NCBI GenBank assembly: GCA_036266975.1
Contig: DATAWZ010000120.1
Coordinates: forward strand, 1-42,082
DNA: 42,082 bases
Reading direction: 5' to 3'
Source of the DNA: DATAWZ01 sp036266975
GTDB taxonomy: Bacteria; Actinomycetota; Thermoleophilia; Solirubrobacterales; Solirubrobacteraceae
Part shown: piece after piece, positions 18,384-25,930 of the stretch
How the letters are laid out: each line of letters begins with the position of its first letter
How positions within the stretch are numbered: position 1 is the stretch's first letter
Translations under genes and position numbers: made by a program
Notes under the pieces: generated by a model
Databases searched by the model: none
Told to the model about the DNA's origin: nothing
What the model saw: the letters and a program-made list of their open reading frames with translations, nothing else

Positions 18384-18839
18384 ATGTCGCAGGCCGAAGC
18401 CCAGTCATGGTGGGCTGACGTTCAAGAGGTCAAGGAGCGCATCGAGCGTCGTCGCGCGCTTCAAGAGCTCGGTGTCGCCGAGTCGGATGACGCTGCGCCG
18501 GCGATGACCGCGGCGCCGATGGGCGCCGCCACCGTGCCACCCCGCACCCGCTCCGCCCGCGGCCGCCAGGCGCCCTCGACGCTGCCCTCCGACCACCCCG
18601 GCTCGCGCCGCAGCGTGCGCATCGGCGGGAACCCGACGCCCGACGTACGCACCCGACTGCGGGTCGTCGATCCCGATCACGAGGACGAGCTCGCGCCGCC
18701 CGCCTGGGCCGCCGGCGAGCGCCGCCGCCCGCGCCCGCGGGCCGTCGAGCGGCTCGGTGGCAGCCCGGACCGGCTCGCCGCCTGGGCGTTCGCCCTCGGC
18801 CTGCTGCTCGTGCTCGCCGCCGCGACCGGGCACGCTTGA
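18384..18839 (+). CDS. Uncharacterised tail-anchored protein under c-di-AMP riboswitch control
   Basis: This 151-residue protein has three parts: an amphipathic, Glu/Arg-rich helix at about 1-32 (WWADVQEVKERIERRR); a long disordered Ala/Pro/Arg linker; and a single hydrophobic segment at the very C-terminus (LAAWAFALGLLLVLAAA, about 130-147), with no signal peptide. It should sit on the inner face of the membrane, held by its tail. I do not recognise a family. Its place directly behind a c-di-AMP riboswitch suggests a role in wall, turgor or ion balance. The ligase gene starts 74 bases further on, after a palindrome, and may share the transcript. Confidence 0.8.
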   Translation: MSQAEAQSWWADVQEVKERIERRRALQELGVAESDDAAPAMTAAPMGAATVPPRTRSARGRQAPSTLPSDHPGSRRSVRIGGNPTPDVRTRLRVVDPDHEDELAPPAWAAGERRRPRPRAVERLGGSPDRLAAWAFALGLLLVLAAATGHA

Positions 18840-18841
18840 CC

Positions 18842-18855
18842 GGCCGCCGGCGGCC
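18842..18855. terminator. 14-bp palindrome after the tail-anchored protein gene
   Basis: GGCCGCCGGCGGCC is perfectly self-complementary and starts two bases after the stop codon. It can form a short hairpin or cruciform. As a terminator it would be weak. Confidence 0.4.
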
Positions 18856-18913
18856 TTCGCCCAGGTAAACGTTCGGCGCGTGACGGTGCCGCGCGCCGGG
18901 TAGTCCCGGTGGC

Positions 18914-19996
18914 GTGGAGCATCACTTCCGCGACGACGACTACCCAATCGGGGTCGAGGAGGAGCTGATGATCCTCGACCGCCAGACGCTCGACCTGCGC
19001 AGCGAGATCGAATCGCTGCTCGCCGAGTCCGACGATGACTCGGTGAGCCCCGAGCTGATGGAGTCGGTCCTGGAGATCCAGACGTCCAAGTGCGCCAACG
19101 TGGCGCAGGCGCGCGAGGAGCTCGCCGCACTGCGCGGGGACCTCGCCAACCGCGCGGGCGAGCGCGGGCTGGTCATCGGCGCCTCGGCCACGCACCCGTT
19201 TGCGCTGTGGGAGCGCCAGAAGATCGTCGCTCGGCCCCGTTACCGCGAGCTCACGGCGCGGCTGGGCTTCGTCGCCCGCCAGGAGCTCGTGTTCGGGATG
19301 CACGTGCACGTCGGCGTCGGCGATCCCGAGCAGGCGATCCGCGTGGCCAACGGGATGCGCGAGCATGTGCCGCTGCTCGTCGCGCTGTCGACCAACTCGC
19401 CCTTCTGGTGTGGGATCGACACGGGCCTGGAGTCGAGCCGGGTGCCGATCTTCCGCACGTTCCCGCGCGTCGGCATCCCGCCGCGCTTCGCCGATTGGCA
19501 GGAGTACTGCGAGCGCCTGGAGTTCCTGTGCACGAGTGGCCTGGTCGAGGACTACACGTTCGTGTGGTGGGACGTGCGCCCGCACCCTTCGCTCGGCACC
19601 GTCGAGATCCGGGCGATGGACGTGCAGACCTCGCTCGACGCGACGACGGCGCTGGCCGCGCTCGTACAGTGCCTGGCCCGCGAGGCGGCCTGCGCGGCGA
19701 GCGTGCCCGACACCCGCCCGGAGGTGCTCGACGAGAACAAGTGGCTCGCCGCGCGCTACGGGCTGCGGGCCGAGCTCGCCGACGGCGTCAGTGGCGAGCG
19801 TCGCAGCGCCCGCGAGCAGACCGTGCGCACCGTCGAGCGCCTGGGCGCCCACGCCGAGGAGCTCGGCTGCACGGCCGAGCTCGAGCGGGTCGGCGCCATC
19901 CTGCAGGGGGGCACCGGCGCCGCGCGCCAGCGCGGGGTCCACGCGACCAACCCCGACCTGCGCGAGCTGACCGCCGACATCGTCTCTCGCACCTAG
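18914..19996 (+). CDS. Carboxylate-amine ligase of the YbdK/GCS2 family
   Basis: This 360-residue enzyme belongs to the glutamate-cysteine ligase type 2 fold. YbdK-like members join a carboxylate to an amine with ATP, with weak or no glutathione-forming activity in those tested. Seen: the metal/ATP motif GVEEELMILD near the start, LEIQTSKCANV, the HVHVGV block, and late HPSLGTVEIRAMDVQTS. The length is normal. The GTG at 18914 opens directly into the family's N-terminus. Because it follows the riboswitch-controlled gene by 74 bases, the same c-di-AMP signal might reach it. In mycothiol-using actinobacteria this family's role is unclear. Confidence 0.88.
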   Translation: MEHHFRDDDYPIGVEEELMILDRQTLDLRSEIESLLAESDDDSVSPELMESVLEIQTSKCANVAQAREELAALRGDLANRAGERGLVIGASATHPFALWERQKIVARPRYRELTARLGFVARQELVFGMHVHVGVGDPEQAIRVANGMREHVPLLVALSTNSPFWCGIDTGLESSRVPIFRTFPRVGIPPRFADWQEYCERLEFLCTSGLVEDYTFVWWDVRPHPSLGTVEIRAMDVQTSLDATTALAALVQCLAREAACAASVPDTRPEVLDENKWLAARYGLRAELADGVSGERRSAREQTVRTVERLGAHAEELGCTAELERVGAILQGGTGAARQRGVHATNPDLRELTADIVSRT

Positions 19997-20065
19997 GCCG
20001 CGCCACGACCATCGGTCCTCGCGTCCGGGACCAGCGGTACGTCCCCGACCCGCGCTCGCATCGTC

Positions 20066-20071
20066 TAGGGT
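20066..20071 (+). promoter_or_regulatory. -10 box of glutamine synthetase
   Basis: TAGGGT ends 10 bases before the ATG at 20082, so the leader is only a few bases long or absent. Confidence 0.45.
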
Positions 20072-20081
20072 CCGGAGCGCC

Positions 20082-21428
20082 ATGTCCCAAGCACAGGCTG
20101 CGCAGCTCAGCGCCGACGACGTCAAGGCGATCGTCGAGGAGCGCAACATCCGCTTCATCCGCTTCTGGTTCACCGACATCCTGGGCCAGCTGAAGTCGTT
20201 CTCGATCAACCGCGAGGAGCTCAACGACGCCTTCGAGGGCGGCATGGGCTTCGACGGCTCGTCGATCACCGGCTTCAATGCGATCGAGGAGTCCGACATG
20301 GTCGCGATGCCCGACCCCTCGACGTTCGCGGTGCTCCCCTGGCGCCCGGAGGAGCAGGGCGTGGCGCGGATGTTCTGCGACATCCTCACCCCCGAGCAGA
20401 CGCCCTACGAGGGCGACCCCCGCCACGTGCTGCGCCGCGCGCTGGGGCGGGCGAGCGAGATGGGCTTCGACACGTTCAACGTCGGCCCCGAGCTCGAGTA
20501 CTTCCTCTTCCGCGACAGCAAGGGCACCGAGGTGCTCGACGAGGGCGGCTACTTCGACCTGACCACGCTCGACGCCGGCTCGGACGTGCGCCGCGAGACC
20601 GTGCTGCAGCTCGAGCAGCTGGGGATCCACGTGGAGTACACCCACCACGAGGTCGGCCCCTCCCAGCACGAGATCGACATGCGCTACGCGAGCGCGCTGA
20701 AGATGGCCGACGACTGCATGACCTACCGCATGACGGTCAAGGAGGTGGCGATGAAGTACGGCTGGCACGCCACCTTCATGCCCAAGCCGCTGTTCAACAA
20801 GAACGGCTCGGGGATGCACACCCACCAGTCGCTGTTCGCGGGCGGGCGCAACGCGTTCTACGACCCCGAGGACCAGTACTTCCTCTCGGCCGTCGGCAAG
20901 GCCTTCATCGCCGGCCAGCTCAAGCACGCGCGCGAGATCTGCTCGGTCTTCGCCCAGTGGGTCAACAGCTACAAGCGGCTCGTGCCGGGCTTTGAGGCGC
21001 CGGTCTACGTCGCCTGGTCGCGGCGCAACCGCTCGGCGCTCGTGCGCGTCCCGCTCTACCACCCGGGCAAGGAGGCGGCGACGCGGATGGAGCTGCGCTG
21101 CCCGGACCCGGCCTGCAACCCCTATCTGACCTTCGCCGCACTGCTGCAGGCGGGCCTTGAGGGGGTCGAGAAGGGCTACGAGCTTCCCGAGCCGATGGAG
21201 AAGAACCTCTACCACCTCTCCCCCGAGGACCGGCGCCGCCTGGGCATCGAGCAGCTCCCGGAGACCCTGGGCGAGGCGATCGAGATCACCGCCGAGTCCG
21301 AGCTGATGCTCCGCACCCTCGGCGAGCACACCTTCAATCGCTATGTGGAGATCAAGCGCCAGGAGTGGGACGACTACCGCGTGCAGGTCACGCAGTGGGA
21401 GCTCGACCGCTACCTGTCGATCCTCTGA
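20082..21428 (+). CDS. glnA: Glutamine synthetase, GSI-alpha type
   Basis: This 448-residue enzyme makes glutamine from glutamate, ammonia and ATP. Family signatures: MGFDGSSITGF, the ATP-site MPKPLFNKNGSGMH, and the flap region NSYKRLVPGFEAP. The length and the C-terminal segment (LYHLSPEDRRRLGIEQLP) match the alpha type of Bacillus, which lacks the adenylylation Tyr loop of the longer beta type, so control by adenylylation is unlikely. At the position of the Bacillus feedback residue Arg62 (in RIEESD) this enzyme has A67 (NAIEESD), which suggests altered glutamine inhibition. The gene converges with the SDR gene through a shared hairpin. Confidence 0.96.
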   Translation: MSQAQAAQLSADDVKAIVEERNIRFIRFWFTDILGQLKSFSINREELNDAFEGGMGFDGSSITGFNAIEESDMVAMPDPSTFAVLPWRPEEQGVARMFCDILTPEQTPYEGDPRHVLRRALGRASEMGFDTFNVGPELEYFLFRDSKGTEVLDEGGYFDLTTLDAGSDVRRETVLQLEQLGIHVEYTHHEVGPSQHEIDMRYASALKMADDCMTYRMTVKEVAMKYGWHATFMPKPLFNKNGSGMHTHQSLFAGGRNAFYDPEDQYFLSAVGKAFIAGQLKHAREICSVFAQWVNSYKRLVPGFEAPVYVAWSRRNRSALVRVPLYHPGKEAATRMELRCPDPACNPYLTFAALLQAGLEGVEKGYELPEPMEKNLYHLSPEDRRRLGIEQLPETLGEAIEITAESELMLRTLGEHTFNRYVEIKRQEWDDYRVQVTQWELDRYLSIL

Positions 21429-21441
21429 CCGCGCCGGTCAG
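21425..21441. terminator. Bidirectional hairpin holding both stop codons
   Basis: CTGACC (21425-21430) pairs with GGTCAG (21436-21441). The glnA stop (21426-21428) lies in the left arm and the stop of the opposing SDR gene (21438-21440) in the right arm, so one small hairpin can serve both transcripts. Confidence 0.6.
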
Positions 21442-22238
21442 CCCGGGAACGACCGGGCGGTGCATCCGCCGTCGACGAGCAGCACCGAGCCGTTGCAGTA
21501 GCTCGACTCCTCGGAGGCGAAGAACAGCACCGCCGGGGCGACCTCATCGGCGCGGGCGGGGCGGCCCATCGGCGAGAGCGCGCCGGCGACGGCCGGGTCG
21601 TCGAACACGTTGACCACCGGCGCGATCATCGGCGTGTCGACGAAGCCGGGGCAGACCGTGTTCGTGCGCACTCCCTGCTTGACGTAGCTGATCGCCATCG
21701 AGCGCGTGAGGTTGGTGATCGCGCCCTTGGCCGCCGTGTAGGCGTGAGCGTCGTAGAGCCCGGTGACGCCGGCCATGCTCGAGACGTTGACGATCGAGCC
21801 GGCGCCCTGGTCGAGCATCCGCGGCAGCACCGCCCGGATCATCAGGAAGTAGCCCTCGAGGTCGACGCCGCCGATGATCGCCCGCCAGTTCTCCAGCGAG
21901 GCCTCGTGGATGCCGGCCATCGTGCCCGGATTGTCGAGGCCGTACTGCCACCCGACGCCGGCGTTGTTGACGAGCACGTCCACGCGCCCGTAGGCGTCGA
22001 GCGCCGCCTGGACGACGCGCTCCTGCGCGCTGGTGTCCTCGAGGTCGGCGGGGACGACGATGCCCTCGCCGCCGGCGGCCGCGAGCGCCTGCCCGAGGCG
22101 CTCCTCGTTGCGGCCGGTGCCGACCACGCGGGCGCCCTCGCGCCCGAAGCACTCCATCGTCGCGCGACCGATGCCGCTGCTCGCGCCGGTGATGATCGCG
22201 ACCTTCCCGGCGAGCCGTCCGTCTGCGTGTGTGCTCAT
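21438..22238 (-). CDS. Short-chain dehydrogenase/reductase
   Basis: This 266-residue classical SDR is an NAD(P)-dependent oxidoreductase. It has the cofactor motif TGASSGIG, the NNAG motif in VLVNNAGVGWQYG, and the catalytic Ser and YxxxK (VSSMAG, then AYTAAKG). After the active site the PGFVDTPM stretch is typical. The substrate is not predictable. I chose the ATG at 22238, which has a strong purine ribosome-binding site (GAGGAGAGGGAGCGG) just before it. A TAGCAT box at 22276-22281 could be its -10. It is divergent from the CDGSH gene. Confidence 0.92.
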   Translation of the reverse strand: MSTHADGRLAGKVAIITGASSGIGRATMECFGREGARVVGTGRNEERLGQALAAAGGEGIVVPADLEDTSAQERVVQAALDAYGRVDVLVNNAGVGWQYGLDNPGTMAGIHEASLENWRAIIGGVDLEGYFLMIRAVLPRMLDQGAGSIVNVSSMAGVTGLYDAHAYTAAKGAITNLTRSMAISYVKQGVRTNTVCPGFVDTPMIAPVVNVFDDPAVAGALSPMGRPARADEVAPAVLFFASEESSYCNGSVLLVDGGCTARSFPG

Positions 22239-22275
22239 CCGCTCCCTCTCCTCGTTGACCGCACAACGGTGGACG

Positions 22276-22281
22276 ATGCTA
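22276..22281 (-). promoter_or_regulatory. Possible -10 box of the SDR gene
   Basis: TAGCAT on the minus strand, about 37 bases before the ATG, giving a leader of about 30 bases that contains the ribosome-binding site. Confidence 0.4.
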
Positions 22282-22328
22282 CGTGCTGAGATGCTTGCGC
22301 TGCAGACCCCCGGCGGAGGAGAACCGAC

Positions 22329-22547
22329 ATGAGCGATGTGCAGATCACGATCCTGGAGAACGGCCCGTACGAGGTGAAGGGGGCCATCGATCTGGTGGGC
22401 CACGACGGCACGCCGGTCGAGACGCGCCACGACACCGTCTACCTGTGCCGCTGCGGCGGCTCGACCAACAAGCCGTTCTGCGACGGCACCCATTCGAAGA
22501 TCGGCTTCCAAGGAGCGATGAAGGCGGTCGACGAGTCCGGGGATTGA
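22329..22547 (+). CDS. CDGSH iron-sulfur domain protein
   Basis: This 72-residue protein is a single CDGSH domain. The motif CRCGGSTNKPFCDGTH gives the three Cys and one His that hold a labile [2Fe-2S] cluster. Such small bacterial proteins act in redox sensing or cluster transfer. The N-terminal half is the usual beta-rich extension. A strong GGAGGAGAA ribosome-binding site precedes the ATG at 22329. The gene diverges from the SDR gene across 90 bases. Confidence 0.95.
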   Translation: MSDVQITILENGPYEVKGAIDLVGHDGTPVETRHDTVYLCRCGGSTNKPFCDGTHSKIGFQGAMKAVDESGD

Positions 22548-22600
22548 ATTTGGGGGAAAAGATGTGATGCCTCGGCCGACCCGGACGTAGTAGGGGACAA

Positions 22601-23157
22601 ATGGCCGATCCGCTCACCGCTGTCCTTTTGCCACGGCGCCCACTCGTGAGGTCGGGCGCGGAGGGGCTCGGCGGGGAGCGGTTCGACGCGCTCTATCGCG
22701 AGTGCGCGGGCGAGGTGTCCGCCTACGTGGCCTCGCTGCTGGGCGATCGCGGCGCGGCCGAGGACGTCACCGCGCTTGCCTTCGAGTCGGCCTACCGGGC
22801 CCGGGGACGGCACGATCCGCGGCGCGGCAGCCCGCGGGCGTGGCTGTTCGGGATCGCCCGCAACGCGGCCTTGGATGAGCTGCGCCGCCGGCGTCGGCGC
22901 GCGACCGCGACGGTCGACCCGGGCGCGCCGGCGCTGGTCGAGCCCGCGGACGACGCGGTCGTCCGGCGCGCGACCTGCGCGACGCGCTCGCGACGCTCAG
23001 GCCGCGTGAGCGCGAGGTCGTGCTGCTGAAGTTCCACGGCCAGCTCTCCGGCCGCGAGCTCGCCGGCGTGCTCGGGGTGAGCGAGACCAACGCCGCCACG
23101 CGGCTGCATCGCGCGCTGCAGAAGCTGCGCCGCGCGTGCGGCGAGGAGTCCGCATGA
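22601..23157 (+). pseudogene. Second ECF sigma factor gene with a frameshift
   Basis: Region 2 is read from the ATG at 22601 (FDALYRECAGEVSAYVASLLGD, AAEDVTALAFESAYRARG, PRAWLFGIARNAALDELRRR). Region 4 (LRDALATLRPREREVVLLKF, then LSGRELAGVLGVSETNAATRL) continues in a different frame, so one base is missing between about 22945 and 22972. The shifted frame ends at a TGA that overlaps the next gene's ATG (ATGA, 23154-23157), exactly the coupling expected of an intact operon. Without the shift the protein would be cut to 142 residues and lose region 4. Either a sequencing error in GC-rich DNA or a recent inactivation is possible. Confidence 0.85.
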
Positions 23158-24311
23158 GCCGCGCGCTGGCCGAGGCGGTCGCACGTGACCTGAAGGCGCT
23201 CGACGCGGCGCTCGCCGGCGAGCAGAGCCCGCTGTCCGAGCTCGTCGCCGACGTGCGCGCGTGCTCGCCGCCGATCGACCCGGCCCTCGAGGCCACGCTG
23301 GCCGACCGCGTGCGCGCGGGCTTTCCTGCGCCGCCGCGGCCTCGCCGGCCGCGGCCCCGGCCGCTGTGGATGGGCGCAGGCGTGGCCGGACTGCTCGCCG
23401 CGGCGCTGCTCGTCGTGGTGCTCGCCGGCGGCACGGGCCACCGCCCCGCCGTGCCGATCCCGGTGACCGCTTCGCCGTCGGCGCCTGCCGTGTCCGCCGG
23501 GGCCGAGGGCGCCGCCGCCGGTGGCGCGTCGGTCGGCCCGGCGCCCAGGCTGCAGGCCCACAGCGCGCCGCAGTCGTCGGCCGCGGCGAGCGCGCCGAGC
23601 GCCGCGGCGCCGGCCGGCGCGCCGGCGGTCCGCCGCCAGCAGCTCGGCGCTCAGCTCACCCTCGCGACCGGCTCGGGCCAGCTCGACACGGTGGCCGGCG
23701 AGGTCGCTCGCGCGGCCACCGACGCCGGCGGCTACGTGCAGAACTCGCAGGTCAACGACAGCGGCCACGGCGCCGGCCAGGCCGAGATTTCGCTCGTGGT
23801 CCCGAGCGGTCAGCTCGCGTCGGTCCTGACCGAGCTCGGCCAGCTCGCACGCGTGCAGAGCGAGAGCCGCTCGGCGATCGACATCACCCAGAGCTACGAC
23901 GCCGCGCGGCTGGCCTTGCAGGACGCGGTCGCCACGCGAGCCGCGCTCCTGCGCGCGCTGGCCCGCGCCACGACGAGCGGCCAGCTCGACAGCCTCGAGC
24001 AGCGCCTGTCGCTCGCGGCCGGCGACGTCCGCGGCGACGCGAACGCGTACAACGCGCTCGCCCGGGCCGCGGGGGAGTCCCAGGTGCTCGTGTCGGTCGT
24101 CACCGGCTCGGGGGGCGGCGGCGGCAGCAGCGGGGCGTTCGGGATCGGCGGCGGCTGGCACGACGCCGGCCGTGTGCTGTCGGTCGCGCTCGGCGCGCCC
24201 GAGATCGCCGCGGCCGCGCTCGCACCGCTGGCCGTGCTCGCCATCCTGGTCGGGCTGGGCCTGCGGCCGGCGCGCCGCGTGCGGGACGAGCGTGCGCTCG
24301 ACGCCGCCTGA
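23154..24311 (+). CDS. DUF4349 membrane protein, partner of the sigma factor
   Basis: This 385-residue protein starts with a cytoplasmic stretch of about 70 residues, then a membrane segment (about 73-92), an Ala/Ser/Pro-rich exterior linker, and a DUF4349-type domain at about 160-325 (QLTLATGSGQLDTVAGEVAR, GGYVQNSQVNDSG, SLVVPSGQLASVL, helical ARLALQDAV). After a Gly-rich loop a second membrane segment (about 350-372) brings the end back inside. DUF4349 genes often follow ECF sigma genes in this group. The cytoplasmic start could bind the sigma factor as an anti-sigma, which is inference. ATG 23154 overlaps the sigma stop. Confidence 0.82.
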   Translation: MSRALAEAVARDLKALDAALAGEQSPLSELVADVRACSPPIDPALEATLADRVRAGFPAPPRPRRPRPRPLWMGAGVAGLLAAALLVVVLAGGTGHRPAVPIPVTASPSAPAVSAGAEGAAAGGASVGPAPRLQAHSAPQSSAAASAPSAAAPAGAPAVRRQQLGAQLTLATGSGQLDTVAGEVARAATDAGGYVQNSQVNDSGHGAGQAEISLVVPSGQLASVLTELGQLARVQSESRSAIDITQSYDAARLALQDAVATRAALLRALARATTSGQLDSLEQRLSLAAGDVRGDANAYNALARAAGESQVLVSVVTGSGGGGGSSGAFGIGGGWHDAGRVLSVALGAPEIAAAALAPLAVLAILVGLGLRPARRVRDERALDAA

Positions 24312-24515
24312 GCAGCGTCCCCCCCCGAAGAGCAGATGGTCGAGCGCGAGAGCGCGCGAGCGCGACGTTGTCGGGATCCCACCCGGGCGCGTATCGCCCG
24401 ACCACCCGCAACGTCGCTGCCGCGCCTGACCTGGCGTACCGCGCTCGTCCGCGGAGAATCGTACACCGCCGGCGATCCTGATATCAATACCGATGAGCAC
24501 ATCAGTTGTGATTTT
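24312..24515. other. Upstream region of the TetR gene with an AT-rich island
   Basis: After a C8 run (about 24320-24327) and GC-rich sequence, positions 24476-24515 turn AT-rich. They contain TGATATCA (24479-24486, perfect palindrome) and CACA-N5-TGTG (24498-24510), which are possible operators for the TetR gene itself. Confidence 0.4.
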
Positions 24516-25163
24516 ATGTCAGCGAACGGACGAACTGCCACCGTGGGACCCGGACGCGCAGAGCGCCGCAAGGCGGAGACGCGCCGCCGGCTGATCGACG
24601 CCGGGCGAGTCGTGTTCGCCGAGAAGGGGGTCGACGCCGCCGCGATCGCCGAGATCACCGAGGCCGCCGACGTGGGCTTCGGCACCTTCTACAACCACTT
24701 TCAGAGCAAGCAGGAGCTCGCCGCAGCCGTGATCGTCGAGACGCTCGCCGCCGAAGGTGCCGCGCTGCGCGCCTGCGCCGCCACGCTCGAGGACCCCGCC
24801 GAGCTCGTAGCGGTCGCCCACCGGCACTTCATCCGTCGGGCGAGCGCCGACAGCACGTGGGCCTGGCTGATCATCCGGCTCGATCGCGCCACCGGTGCGC
24901 TCGCCGACACGCTCAGCGAGTACGCGCTCGGCGACCTGCAGAGCGGCGTTCGCGCCGGCCGCTTCGCCCTCGGCGAGGTGCTGGTGCTCAAGAACGTCCA
25001 AGGCGGCGCGCTCGTCGGCGCGATCCGCGGCATGCTCGCCGGCGAGACGACACCCGAGGAGACCGAGCACGCCCACGCCCAGGCGATGCTCCAGCTCCTG
25101 GGCATCCCGCCGAGCGAGGCCCGCGAGATCGCGTGGCGTCCGCTCCCTCGCGGCGTCGGATAA
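24516..25163 (+). CDS. TetR-family transcriptional regulator
   Basis: This 215-residue repressor has the N-terminal three-helix DNA-binding domain at about 18-65 (RRRLIDAGRVVFAEKG, then AAIAEITEAADVGFGTFYNH, the recognition helix ending in the FYNHF signature). The ligand-binding domain is typical in length and gives no hint of the ligand. I chose the ATG at 24516, in the AT-rich island. An upstream in-frame start would add 60 residues of shadow sequence. No neighbouring gene is an obvious target apart from itself. Confidence 0.92.
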   Translation: MSANGRTATVGPGRAERRKAETRRRLIDAGRVVFAEKGVDAAAIAEITEAADVGFGTFYNHFQSKQELAAAVIVETLAAEGAALRACAATLEDPAELVAVAHRHFIRRASADSTWAWLIIRLDRATGALADTLSEYALGDLQSGVRAGRFALGEVLVLKNVQGGALVGAIRGMLAGETTPEETEHAHAQAMLQLLGIPPSEAREIAWRPLPRGVG

Positions 25164-25333
25164 GCGCCCCAGCGTCCGTCGCGGCGCGGCGTTGGAGGCC
25201 TCTTACAAGCTGTGACTCACACTCACTGACGGTCGCGTGGGGTAGGTATGACCCTCGCGGCCCCGAGCAGTCACTGTCGACGCGGATCGCCGAGAAGTGA
25301 GTGACACTGGCGATCACCCACGCCAGCGTAACC

Positions 25334-25654
25334 ATGCATCTGCGCGTGCGTGCCGTTGTGTTCGTCTCACTTCTCGCGGTCAGCGGCGTTGCCCTGAGCG
25401 CCGGCGCGGCGGTCGGTCAGAGCTCGGCCGGCCTCTCGGGCGCCTGCCCAAACCTCGATGGTCCGGCCGCGTTCGGGCATCACCCTCGACGGAGCCTGTG
25501 CCGGAACCTTCGACGGCGTCAGGCTGCCCGACCAGCACAGCTCAGTGAACATCAACGCGAACGGCACGATGGGCTGTGGCGGCTCGGCGTCGGTGGGCGC
25601 CGACGGAACCCTCACGATCTATGCCGGAGAGTCCGAACTTCGCGTACAAGGTGA
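25334..25654 (+). pseudogene. Broken exported protein gene
   Basis: The ATG at 25334 begins a clear signal peptide (VRAVVFVSLLAVSGVALSAGA). Soon after, near 25455-25480, the frame must shift to continue into GITLDGACAGTFDGVRLPD and a Gly-rich, beta-like stretch with balanced codon use. The end is uncertain: the first frame stops at 25654, while the shifted frame runs on, antisense to other coding sequence. I do not recognise the family. It may be a decayed small secreted protein. Confidence 0.45.
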
Positions 25655-25864
25655 GGGCACCGTCGGCGGGTCGGCCTCCGGTGACGGGAGCCTCCTCGGC
25701 CCCGGGACGAACATCGTGGCGATGAGCCCCGCGGTGGCCGGCGGCGCGAAGAAGTCGCGGTCCTCGGGACGCCTGTTCGCCTCTGGGCGTGCCGAGGGCT
25801 CGTCGGGCAGGCCGAGCCCGAGCCCCAGCACCGCTCCCAGGAAGCCGATGAAGCCCAAGAGCAC
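25619..25864 (-). CDS. Possible small membrane protein
   Basis: An 81-residue reading frame starts at GTG 25864 with a hydrophobic segment (LLGFIGFLGAVLGLGLGL) followed by a charged, Pro-rich tail. Third-codon-position GC is high over the first two thirds, which supports coding. It lies 66 bases downstream of the thioredoxin-domain gene on the same strand and faces the broken exported gene tail to tail. The ribosome-binding site is weak. It could be a fragment of a larger gene. Confidence 0.4.
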   Translation of the reverse strand: MLLGFIGFLGAVLGLGLGLPDEPSARPEANRRPEDRDFFAPPATAGLIATMFVPGPRRLPSPEADPPTVPSPCTRSSDSPA

Positions 25865-25930
25865 AAGCGCCGCTGACGGGGTGCCCCTGGCCGTGACCCC
25901 GTTACGTACGGCCGTCGAGCCTCGAGCGGC

